A stretch of DNA of 15,147 nt from CAVHIG01 sp963636105 (GTDB taxonomy: Bacteria; Bacillota; Clostridia; Peptostreptococcales; Anaerovoracaceae), in NCBI GenBank assembly GCA_963636105.1, contig CAVHIG010000047.1, positions 1 through 15,147 of the forward strand, in the 5' to 3' direction. The notes under the pieces were generated by a model. It did not search any database, had not been told where the DNA came from, and was given only the letters and a program-made list of their open reading frames with translations. Positions within the stretch are counted from its first letter, which is position 1. Every line of letters starts with the position of its first letter. Of this stretch, positions 6,681-14,041 are shown piece after piece. The position numbers and the translations under genes are program-made.

Positions 6681-6723
6681 AAAATTTCACGAAAGGAAAG
6701 GCCATTCCGGCTAAAAGGGATCA

Positions 6724-7710
6724 ATGAGCACACTTAAGAATAGAAATTTTTTGAAGCTGCTGGATTTTACACCGGCAGAAATAGATGAGTTTTTGGAGCT
6801 TGCCGCAAAACTCAAGGCGGAAAAGAAGGCGGGTATACCGCACAGGCTCTTTGAGGGCAAAAATATAGCCCTTATATTCGAAAAAACCTCCACAAGGACG
6901 AGATCCTCTTTTGAAGTGGCTGCGGCGGATCTTGGAATGCATCCTGTATATCTCGATTCAAAGGGCTCGCAGATAGGAAAGAAGGAGAGCATCGCAGACA
7001 CGGCAAGGGTGCTCGGCAGAATGTATGATGGTATAGAATATCGCGGCTTCGGCCAGGAGAGAGTTGAAAAGCTTGCGAAGTATGCCGGAGTACCTGTATG
7101 GAATGGTCTTACAAATGAATTCCATCCTACACAGATTTTGGCAGATTTCCTTACGATAAAAGAACATTTTGGGAAACTTAAGGGCATAAAGCTTGTATAC
7201 ATGGGAGATGCGCGGTATAATATGGGGAACTCTCTCATGGTAGGCTGCGCAAAGATGGGATTGCATTTTGTAGCCTGCGCGCCAAATGGATATTTTCCTG
7301 AGCAGGCACTTATAGACCAGTGTCAGGAGATCGCAAAGGAGACCGGTGCGATTTTGGAATTCGACGAGGATCCTATGCACGCCACAAAGGATGCCGATGT
7401 CATCTACACTGACATATGGGTATCCATGGGCGAGCCTGAGGAAGTCTGGGCAGAGAGAATAGACAAGCTCATGCCTTATCAGGTGAATGAAAAGCTCATG
7501 GAAAATGCGGGAGCTCAGTGCCGCTTTATGCACTGTCTGCCTGCTTATCATGATCTTGAGACGGAGATAGGCCTTGATGTATATGAAAAATTCGGTTATG
7601 ATGGACTTGAGGTGACAGATGCCGTATTTGAGGGAGAGCAGTCTATAGTTTTTGATGAGGCAGAAAACAGAATGCATACTATAAAGGCGGTTATGGCGGC
7701 GACCCTGTAA
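6724..7710 (+). CDS. argF: Ornithine carbamoyltransferase
   Basis: This 328-residue enzyme transfers the carbamoyl group from carbamoyl phosphate to ornithine to give citrulline. Diagnostic residues are the carbamoyl-phosphate loop EKTSTRTR (53-60), FHPTQ (133-137), the ornithine-side YMGDARYNMGNS and the HCLPAYHD loop (270-277) with the catalytic Cys. The length and the GSQIGKKESIADTARVLGRMYDGIEYRG stretch are closer to the longer ArgF/ArcB type. No arcA or arcC is present, and the flanking argG and carAB genes argue for the biosynthetic direction. AAGGGA is 5 bases before the ATG. The gene begins its own transcript after the 6588 terminator and probably continues into carA. Confidence 0.95.
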   Translation: MSTLKNRNFLKLLDFTPAEIDEFLELAAKLKAEKKAGIPHRLFEGKNIALIFEKTSTRTRSSFEVAAADLGMHPVYLDSKGSQIGKKESIADTARVLGRMYDGIEYRGFGQERVEKLAKYAGVPVWNGLTNEFHPTQILADFLTIKEHFGKLKGIKLVYMGDARYNMGNSLMVGCAKMGLHFVACAPNGYFPEQALIDQCQEIAKETGAILEFDEDPMHATKDADVIYTDIWVSMGEPEEVWAERIDKLMPYQVNEKLMENAGAQCRFMHCLPAYHDLETEIGLDVYEKFGYDGLEVTDAVFEGEQSIVFDEAENRMHTIKAVMAATL

Positions 7711-7741
7711 GGAAGCTGCCAGCTGCAGAGCGAGCAGCCCC

Positions 7742-7787
7742 CAAAAATGTATTTTTGTTCTCGAAAGCACGCAAAAATACATTTTTG
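7742..7787. promoter_or_regulatory. Paired 16-bp palindromes ahead of carA
   Basis: CAAAAATGTATTTTTG (7742-7757) and CAAAAATACATTTTTG (7772-7787) are exact complements of one another, forming a 16-bp stem with a 14-base loop. Each arm is also nearly self-complementary, so the pair reads equally well as two copies of one operator centred 30 bp apart, about three helical turns. No T-tract follows, so a terminator is less likely. The binding protein is unknown. Confidence 0.5.
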
Positions 7788-7901
7788 CGAGAAAACTTAG
7801 CAAGCAAAGAACATTCACAAAACCGATAAACCAATTTTTAAAGTTTAAAAATACAAACAGCAGTAAAACGAAACAACAAAAAAGGAAGCGGGAGACAAGT
7901 A

Positions 7902-8984
7902 ATGGAAAAAGCATATTTGGTACTTGGCAGCGGTGAGATTTACGAAGGCCGGCGCATAGGCGCAGGCGGAGACAGCATCGGCGAACTGGTATTTACCACA
8001 GGTATGGAGGGTTACCTCGAAACTCTCACAGACCCAAGCTACGCGGGTCAGATTATCATGCAGACATTTCCACTTATAGGAAATTATGGCGTGATACCTG
8101 AGGATTTTGAGGGCAAGCCTGTAGCGAAGGGCTACGTCGTAAGAGAGCTGTGCGACACACCTTCAAATTTCAGAAGCGAATACGAGCTGGACAAATTCTT
8201 AAAGGACAACGGAATTCCGGGAATTTGCGGCATAGACACGCGCGAGATTACAAAGATAATACGTGAAAAGGGAGTCGTAAATGCGAGAATTTGCTCGCAG
8301 ATACCTGCACCACTTGAGGAGGGTCTTGCGGAGATAAATGCCTTCGAGGTTGTCGGCGTCGTAAAGGAAGTAAGCTGCAAAGAAAAGTATGTAGTACCCG
8401 CAGACGGTGACAAGAAATACTCCGTAGCACTCATAGACTACGGCGCAAAGAAAAATATCATACGCTGCCTGACAAAGAGAGGCTGCGAGGTGACAGTATA
8501 TCCTTACGACACGGCTGCCGAGCTCATTTTGGTAGCTGATCACGACGGCATCATGCTTTCAAACGGCCCCGGAGATCCGGCCGAGAATATATATTGCATA
8601 AAGCAGGTGAAGAAGCTGCTCGGCAAAAAGCCGATTTTCGGAATCTGCCTCGGTCATCAGCTGACAGCGCTTGCAATGGGCGGCGAGACTATAAAGCTCA
8701 AGTACGGTCATCGCGGCGGAAATCAGCCTGCGAAGATGACGGACGGGAGCCGTACATACATCACAAGCCAGAATCACGGCTACGCAGTTGTAAGCGACAG
8801 CCTGAAGCTTGTGGGACACGAGATTTTCATAAATGCAAATGACGGAAGCTGCGAGGGCATGGAATATCCGCAAAAGAACTGCTTTACGGTGCAGTTCCAC
8901 CCGGAAGCCTGCTCAGGCCCAAAGGATACGGAATTTCTGTTTGACCGCTTTATAGCTATGATGGGAGGTGCGCACAATGCCTAA
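7902..8984 (+). CDS. carA: Carbamoyl-phosphate synthase small (glutaminase) subunit
   Basis: This 360-residue subunit hydrolyses glutamine and channels the ammonia to CarB. The N-terminal small-subunit domain begins YLVLGSGEIYEGRRIGAGG and includes GNYGVIPEDFEG. The class-I glutamine amidotransferase domain begins near residue 170, with the oxyanion-loop segment MLSNGPGDP, the nucleophile elbow GICLGHQLT (Cys249) and the His-Glu pair FHPEACSGP (His333, Glu335). All triad residues are intact. GGGAG lies 7 bases before ATG. The stop overlaps the carB start by 8 bases, indicating translational coupling. It sits 191 bases after argF with no terminator, so its carbamoyl phosphate is probably dedicated to arginine; a pyrimidine role is not excluded. 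Confidence 0.96.
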   Translation: MEKAYLVLGSGEIYEGRRIGAGGDSIGELVFTTGMEGYLETLTDPSYAGQIIMQTFPLIGNYGVIPEDFEGKPVAKGYVVRELCDTPSNFRSEYELDKFLKDNGIPGICGIDTREITKIIREKGVVNARICSQIPAPLEEGLAEINAFEVVGVVKEVSCKEKYVVPADGDKKYSVALIDYGAKKNIIRCLTKRGCEVTVYPYDTAAELILVADHDGIMLSNGPGDPAENIYCIKQVKKLLGKKPIFGICLGHQLTALAMGGETIKLKYGHRGGNQPAKMTDGSRTYITSQNHGYAVVSDSLKLVGHEIFINANDGSCEGMEYPQKNCFTVQFHPEACSGPKDTEFLFDRFIAMMGGAHNA

Positions 8985-11900
8985 GGATAAAAGCATACAT
9001 AAGGTTCTGGTCATCGGTTCAGGCCCGATAGTAATAGGACAGGCCGCGGAATTTGACTACGCGGGCGCACAGGCCTGCAGAATTCTGCGCGAAGAAGGCA
9101 TAAATGTAGTGCTTGTAAATTCAAATCCCGCTACCATCATGACAGACAAGCACCTTGCGGACGAAATCTACCTTGAGCCGCTTACGGCAGAGACAGTAGA
9201 GCGTATCATCGCGAAGGAAAAGCCGGACAGCCTGCTTGCGGGACTCGGCGGCCAGACGGGCCTCACCATAGCTATGCAGCTCAGCAAGCGCGGCGTTTTG
9301 GACAAATACGGCGTGCGCCTTCTCGGTACGGACGTAGAAGCCATAGATAAGGCAGAGGATAGAGAGCTCTTTAGGGAAACGCTGCAGGAGATGGGTCAGC
9401 CGCTCATTCCTTCAAAAACGGCGGAGAATCTCGACACAGCTCTTGAGATAGCAAAGGAGATAGGCTATCCTGTCATCGTGCGTCCTGCGTTTACTCTGGG
9501 CGGCACGGGCGGCGGTATCGCTCAAAATGAGGAAGAGCTCCGCGTAATCGCGAAGAGCGGCCTCGACCTTTCTCCTATCACACAGATTCTGGTAGAAAGA
9601 TGCATCTCCGGCTGGAAGGAAATAGAATTTGAGACAATGAGAGACGCGGCGGGCAACGTAATCGCTGTCTGCTCCATGGAAAACCTCGACCCTGTAGGCA
9701 TACACACGGGAGATTCCATCGTAGTAGCACCGGCTCTGACCCTTTCCGACAAGGAATATCAGATGCTCCGCTCCGCATCCCTGGACATAATATCCAAGAT
9801 AGGCATCGTGGGCGGCTGCAACTGCCAATTTGCGCTGAACCCGGACAGCTTCGAGTACGCCGTAATCGAGGTAAACCCGAGAGTTTCCCGCTCCTCGGCC
9901 CTGGCCTCAAAGGCGACCGGCTATCCTATCGCAAAGATAAGCACAAAGATCGCGCTCGGCTACACGCTGGACGAGATTAAAAATGACATCACGGGCAAGA
10001 CCTGCGCCTGCTTTGAGCCGACGCTCGACTATGTAGTTGTAAAGCTGCCAAAATGGCCGTTTGACAAGTTTGCGGGCTCAAGCAGAAAGCTCGGCACTCA
10101 GATGAAGGCGACAGGCGAGGTTATGGCCATCGCTCCGAGCTTTGAAATGGCACTCATGAAGGCAGTGCGCGGCGCGGAGATATCGCTCGACACGCTCAAT
10201 GCGGCACCGCTTTCAAAGGCTCCTGTCGTAGACCGCTTGCACGAGCAAAACGACCACAGAATCTTTACGGTCTTTGAGGCCATAAAGACGGGAGTGAGTC
10301 TTGAAGAAATCCACGAAATTACAAAAATAGATTATTGGTTCCTGAACAAGATAAAGAAGCTTGCCGACTTCGAAAAGGAGCTTGCGGGCGGCCTGACTCA
10401 GGAGCTCTACATAAAGGGCAAGAAGCTCGGTTATACGGACGCCGCTCTGAAGCGCCTTGCTCCTGCCGCGGAAACTGCCGGGGTCTGCGAGGATGCCGGG
10501 GCCTGCAAGGACGCCGAGGCCTGCGGAGAAGCGACGCCGTTTACGCCGCTCGACATGAGCTACAAAATGGTAGACACCTGCGGAGCGGAATTTGACGCGC
10601 AGACGCCTTACTTCTACTCCTGCTACGAAAAATCCTGCGAGGCGAGGACCTTTGCACGCAGCGGCAAGCCGGTAGTTATGGTACTCGGCTCCGGCCCTAT
10701 CAGAATCGGCCAGGGTATAGAATTTGACTACAGCAGCGTACACTGCGTATGGACCCTCCGCGACATGGGCTACGACGTAGTCATCGTAAATAACAACCCG
10801 GAGACGGTATCCACGGACTACGACACGGCGGACAGGCTGTATTTTGAGCCGCTCACGCCGGAGGATGTGATGAACATCATAAAGGTCGAAAATCCGGTAG
10901 GCGTCGTAGTGGCCTTCGGCGGACAGACTGCCGTAAAGCTCACGCAGTTCCTCGATCAGAACGGAATTCAGATTTTGGGTACATCCGCGGACAGCATAGA
11001 CATGGCTGAGGACCGCGCGCGCTTTGACGCGTTGCTTGAGACCTTCGGATTCAGAAGGCCAAAGGGCATGGGCGTAAAGACGATGGAGGAGGCTCTCTCC
11101 GCCGCGGAAACTTTGGGGTATCCGGTGCTTCTGCGTCCGTCCTACGTAATCGGCGGTCAGAACATGACCATCGCGCACGAGCCTGAGGACACAAAGAAAT
11201 ATATGACGACGATACTCTCCGGCGGCATTGAAAATCCGGTGCTTGTGGACAAGTACATGCCGGGTACGGAGCTTGAGGTAGACGTAATTTCCGATGGCGA
11301 GAGCGTGCTTATTCCGGGCATCATGGAGCATATCGAAAGAGCCGGAGTACACAGCGGTGACTCAATCGCCGTATATCCGCCATACAACCTCAGCGATAAG
11401 TTCCTTGACAAAATCTGCACTTGCTCCCAGAATCTGGCGCTTGCGCTGGGCACAAAGGGACTTGTAAATATTCAATATTTGATATATCAGGATGAGCTCT
11501 ACGTAATAGAGGTAAATCCGCGCGCATCGCGTACAGTGCCATACATCAGCAAGGTTACAAATGTGCCTATGGTGGATTTGGCTTCAAAGATAATGCTCGG
11601 CGCAAAGCTTTCCGACCTCGGTTACGGCAGCGGCCTGCACCAGACACCGCCTTACTGCGCGGTCAAGGTGCCTGTATTCTCCTTTGAGAAGCTGACAGAC
11701 GCAAATTCCATCCTCGGACCTGAGATGAAGTCCACAGGCGAGGTACTCGGTATAGGTAAGACCATGGCGGAGGCTCTCTTCAAGGGCTTGACCGCGGCGG
11801 GCTTTACAGTACCTTCCATATATGGAGAGAAAAAACCGGGCGTATTCCTGAGCGTGGAGACAAACGACTACCAGGAGATACTCTCACTCGCGCGCCGTTT

Positions 11901-13074
11901 CTACAAAATGGGCATGAAGCTCTATGCTACTACAGGTACAGCGGAGACCATCGCAAGCCTCGGCATAGAGGTCACGGCAGTGAAAAATGCTACAGAAAGC
12001 GACGAAATCAATACTCTCATGGAGAGCGGCGATCTCTGCTACATCATATATACCGGCGCCGTAAAGGACGCTACGATGGGCGATTATACAAAGCTCCACA
12101 GAAAGGCTATGCAGCTGGGCATACCTTGCCTGACCTCCCTGGATACTGCAAACGCGCTCGCTCAGATGATCGAGAGCCGTTACAACCAGGACAACACAGA
12201 GCTTGTGGACATAAATGCTATGCGTAAGTGGAGACAGAGAATCGCCTTCACAAAGATGCAGAGCTGCGGAAATGACTACATCCTCATCGAAAACTTCGAT
12301 AATCAGATAAGCTGCCCAGAGTCGCTGTGCATAAGCCTCTGCCAGCCGCACTACGGCATCGGAGGCGACGGCATCGTGCTCATGGAGAAGTCCAATGTGG
12401 CAGATGTCAGGATGCGTACCTTCAATAAGGACGGCAGTGAGGGCAGAATCGCCGGAAACGACATACGCTGCATCGGAAAATACATGTACGACCGCGGCTA
12501 CATCCGCAGTGAGTACATTTCGGTAGAGACAAGGAGCGGAATTCACCGTTTGCGCGTCTTTGTAAGGGATGGCAAGGTCAGCTCCGTGCTCATGGAGATG
12601 AGTATGGATGAGCTCATGGCGGCAGAATCTCCTGAGGTACTCAATATGAAGAAATACCTCAACCAGCCGATGACTGTCGGCGGCGAAAGCTTCAATGTCA
12701 CTACGGTGTCAGCAGGCAGCCTGCATTGCGTATCCTTCTGCAATGCGATAGACGCGCTCGACCTTGAAAAGCTCGGCCCGGCCTTCGAATTCAATGAGGC
12801 CTTCCCGAAGAGGATGAATGCCGAATTTGTCCGCGTCGTAAATAAGAATACTCTCCGTATGAGGGTATGGGAGCGCGGAAACGGCGAGACTCTTGCTTTT
12901 GGTACCGGCGCCTGCGCGGCGGTGATAGCGGCCTGCGAAAACGGCTATTGCGAAAAGGGCGAGGACGTGACTGTAAGCCTTATCGGCGGCGACCTGACTG
13001 TAAATTATACAGATGAGGGCGTAAGCCTCATGGGAGACGCTGTAGAGGTATATCAGGGGAGCTTTGAATACTAG
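8977..13074 (+). CDS. carB: Carbamoyl-phosphate synthase large subunit fused to a DapF-like domain
   Basis: This is one uninterrupted frame of 1365 residues, against about 1070 for a usual CarB. Residues 1 to about 1085 are a complete CarB: first synthetase half from KVLVIGSGPIVIGQAAEFDYAG, oligomerisation segment around 420-560, second half from about 564 (VVMVLGSGPIRIGQGIEFDY) and the allosteric MGS-like domain at about 950-1085. From residue 1091 (FTKMQSCGNDYI) to the end lies a full-length diaminopimelate epimerase fold: GIGGDGIVLM, NKDGSEGRIAGNDIRCIGKY, ERGNGETLAFGTGACAA, LIGGDLTVNYTDEGV. The two catalytic Cys of DapF are Ala1159 and Phe1308 here. The join (ELVDINAMRKWRQRI) has no stop, ribosome site or start. 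ATG 8977 is chosen, with GGGAGG 8 bases upstream; an in-frame GTG at 8968 falls in that site. A cysteine-containing 18-bp triplicate repeat lies at residues 501-518. Confidence 0.93.
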   Translation: MPKDKSIHKVLVIGSGPIVIGQAAEFDYAGAQACRILREEGINVVLVNSNPATIMTDKHLADEIYLEPLTAETVERIIAKEKPDSLLAGLGGQTGLTIAMQLSKRGVLDKYGVRLLGTDVEAIDKAEDRELFRETLQEMGQPLIPSKTAENLDTALEIAKEIGYPVIVRPAFTLGGTGGGIAQNEEELRVIAKSGLDLSPITQILVERCISGWKEIEFETMRDAAGNVIAVCSMENLDPVGIHTGDSIVVAPALTLSDKEYQMLRSASLDIISKIGIVGGCNCQFALNPDSFEYAVIEVNPRVSRSSALASKATGYPIAKISTKIALGYTLDEIKNDITGKTCACFEPTLDYVVVKLPKWPFDKFAGSSRKLGTQMKATGEVMAIAPSFEMALMKAVRGAEISLDTLNAAPLSKAPVVDRLHEQNDHRIFTVFEAIKTGVSLEEIHEITKIDYWFLNKIKKLADFEKELAGGLTQELYIKGKKLGYTDAALKRLAPAAETAGVCEDAGACKDAEACGEATPFTPLDMSYKMVDTCGAEFDAQTPYFYSCYEKSCEARTFARSGKPVVMVLGSGPIRIGQGIEFDYSSVHCVWTLRDMGYDVVIVNNNPETVSTDYDTADRLYFEPLTPEDVMNIIKVENPVGVVVAFGGQTAVKLTQFLDQNGIQILGTSADSIDMAEDRARFDALLETFGFRRPKGMGVKTMEEALSAAETLGYPVLLRPSYVIGGQNMTIAHEPEDTKKYMTTILSGGIENPVLVDKYMPGTELEVDVISDGESVLIPGIMEHIERAGVHSGDSIAVYPPYNLSDKFLDKICTCSQNLALALGTKGLVNIQYLIYQDELYVIEVNPRASRTVPYISKVTNVPMVDLASKIMLGAKLSDLGYGSGLHQTPPYCAVKVPVFSFEKLTDANSILGPEMKSTGEVLGIGKTMAEALFKGLTAAGFTVPSIYGEKKPGVFLSVETNDYQEILSLARRFYKMGMKLYATTGTAETIASLGIEVTAVKNATESDEINTLMESGDLCYIIYTGAVKDATMGDYTKLHRKAMQLGIPCLTSLDTANALAQMIESRYNQDNTELVDINAMRKWRQRIAFTKMQSCGNDYILIENFDNQISCPESLCISLCQPHYGIGGDGIVLMEKSNVADVRMRTFNKDGSEGRIAGNDIRCIGKYMYDRGYIRSEYISVETRSGIHRLRVFVRDGKVSSVLMEMSMDELMAAESPEVLNMKKYLNQPMTVGGESFNVTTVSAGSLHCVSFCNAIDALDLEKLGPAFEFNEAFPKRMNAEFVRVVNKNTLRMRVWERGNGETLAFGTGACAAVIAACENGYCEKGEDVTVSLIGGDLTVNYTDEGVSLMGDAVEVYQGSFEY
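10468..10530 (+). repeat. 11-bp word copy plus 3 x 18-bp tandem repeat in carB
   Basis: GCGGAAACTGC (10468-10478) leads into three 18-bp units at 10477-10494, 10495-10512 and 10513-10530. They encode AGVCED, AGACKD and AEACGE. The units sit in the linker between the two CarB halves, in a segment with no equivalent in typical CarB, and add three cysteines spaced six residues apart. Confidence 0.75.
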
Positions 13075-13137
13075 CGGTCAGCAGTTAGTGAAAGTTTGCT
13101 TTTCGGCTCCGCCGAAAAGCAAGCAATCGTCGACCGC
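13074..13137 (+). terminator. Compound inverted repeat after carB
   Basis: An inner 12-bp stem TTGCTTTTCGGC/GCCGAAAAGCAA (13096-13107/13111-13122) with a 3-base loop is enclosed by an outer GCGGTC/GACCGC pair (13074-13079/13132-13137). It starts in the carB stop codon. No T-run follows, so it may be a Rho-assisted terminator or a 3'-end stabiliser. It separates carB from the downstream promoter. Confidence 0.6.
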
Positions 13138-13166
13138 CAAAAGAACTTTAAAAATATAATAAAGTC

Positions 13167-13195
13167 TTGCATAAAATCCAAAAACGGTGTATATT
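13167..13195 (+). promoter_or_regulatory. Promoter for the ABC permease/ATPase operon
   Basis: TTGCAT (13167-13172), a 17-bp spacer and TATATT (13190-13195) form a promoter almost identical to that at 4218-4246, including the shared GGTGTATATTTAT block across the -10. The leader of about 100 bases then carries the AT-rich CGTAAATATATGC and a small hairpin. Confidence 0.72.
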
Positions 13196-13257
13196 TATTT
13201 GTACGGTTCGTAAATATATGCCGTTTTTTTATAGTTATACAAGAAGAGCAGTTGGCA

Positions 13258-13277
13258 ATTAGCAGCTGACTGCTAAT
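13258..13277 (+). other. 8-bp hairpin just upstream of the permease ribosome site
   Basis: ATTAGCAG (13258-13265) pairs with CTGCTAAT (13270-13277) around the tetraloop CTGA. It is followed by AAAAAAAGG rather than T residues, so it is not a plus-strand terminator. It ends about 12 bases before the AGGA that serves the permease start and could influence translation. Confidence 0.5.
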
Positions 13278-13300
13278 AAAAAAGGATACAGGAAAGACAC

Positions 13301-14041
13301 ATGGGTTTATATGTAAAAGGATTTTTGGTAGCGCTAAAGGGCGCGCCTATGACCATAGGCGTGAGCGTTGTGGCCGTTTTTGTAGGTGTGATTTTTGGAC
13401 TCATACTGGCCCTTATGAAGATGTCAAAGCTCAAAATATTGAATTTACCGGCAGGCGCGTATGTCGAAATTGTAAGAGGCACGCCTATGCTGGTGCAGGC
13501 GCTGCTCATGGCTTACGGCGTACCCCAGCTCGTGCAGAGTCTCGGAGGCAGTTTCCGCTGGCCCTACCTTGTCATACCTGCGATTATGGTCTGCGGACTA
13601 AACAGCGCGGCCTACGTTGCAGAGGTTATCAGAAGCGGCTTGCAGGCAGTGGACAAGGGACAGATGGAAGCGGCTCGCTCGCTCGGCATGTCAAAGGGCA
13701 TGGCCATGCGCCTCATAATCATACCGCAGGCCTTCAAAATCGTACTTCCTTCGTTTGGAAACGAATTCATCACACTCATAAAGGAGACTTCCGTGCTCGC
13801 TTACGTAGGCGTAGCGGAGATACTGCGCAGGGGCACACTTTGGAACGCGGCCTCCTTCAATACCTTCCAGGCCTACATCGGCGTAGCGCTGGTATACCTG
13901 ATTTTTACAGTTCCGCTTTCAAGACTCGTGCGCTATGCTGAGAGACGCATGTCCACAGACAGCGACAAAAGCAAAAAGAGAAAGATGTTTGGCGTCGGCG
14001 GCGCAAATAAGACAGAAACGGAAGGTGCGGTCAAGGCATGA
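13301..14041 (+). CDS. Polar amino-acid ABC transporter permease
   Basis: This 246-residue integral membrane protein of the HisM/GlnP type has about five transmembrane helices: a long hydrophobic run after APMTIGVSVV near residues 17-42, then helices around 66-100 and 150-215. The cytoplasmic coupling loop is the classical EAA motif, EAARSLGMSKGMAMRLIIIP (from residue 123), which docks to the ATPase, and ETSVLAYVGVAEI follows as in family members. IVRGTPMLVQALL is another family signature. The last 25 residues are a basic, soluble tail. AGGA lies about 9 bases before ATG. The stop overlaps the ATPase start by 4 bases (ATGA), a clear operon. A copy of the 11-bp word lies within it at 13548-13558. 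Confidence 0.92.
   Translation: MGLYVKGFLVALKGAPMTIGVSVVAVFVGVIFGLILALMKMSKLKILNLPAGAYVEIVRGTPMLVQALLMAYGVPQLVQSLGGSFRWPYLVIPAIMVCGLNSAAYVAEVIRSGLQAVDKGQMEAARSLGMSKGMAMRLIIIPQAFKIVLPSFGNEFITLIKETSVLAYVGVAEILRRGTLWNAASFNTFQAYIGVALVYLIFTVPLSRLVRYAERRMSTDSDKSKKRKMFGVGGANKTETEGAVKA

Noticed and set aside
6634..6700. T-box riboswitch for argF, suggested by GGGTGGTA
   Set aside because: The stem I specifier region, the conserved AGGGTGGNACCGCG block and a downstream terminator/antiterminator pair are absent; only eight bases are reminiscent.
6958..7914. Open frame of 318 codons on the minus strand across argF
   Set aside because: It is antisense to a complete ornithine carbamoyltransferase and resembles no protein family; treated as a chance frame.
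10213..11352. Open frame of 379 codons on the minus strand inside carB
   Set aside because: It is antisense to intact CarB ATP-grasp sequence, has no ribosome site and reads as composition-driven His/Arg/Tyr-rich sequence with no recognisable domain.
318..13152. Shared 12-mer AAAAGAACTTTA after two dyads (near 319 and 13139)
   Set aside because: An AT-rich 12-mer shared by two places in 15 kb is expected by chance, and the dyads themselves are unrelated.
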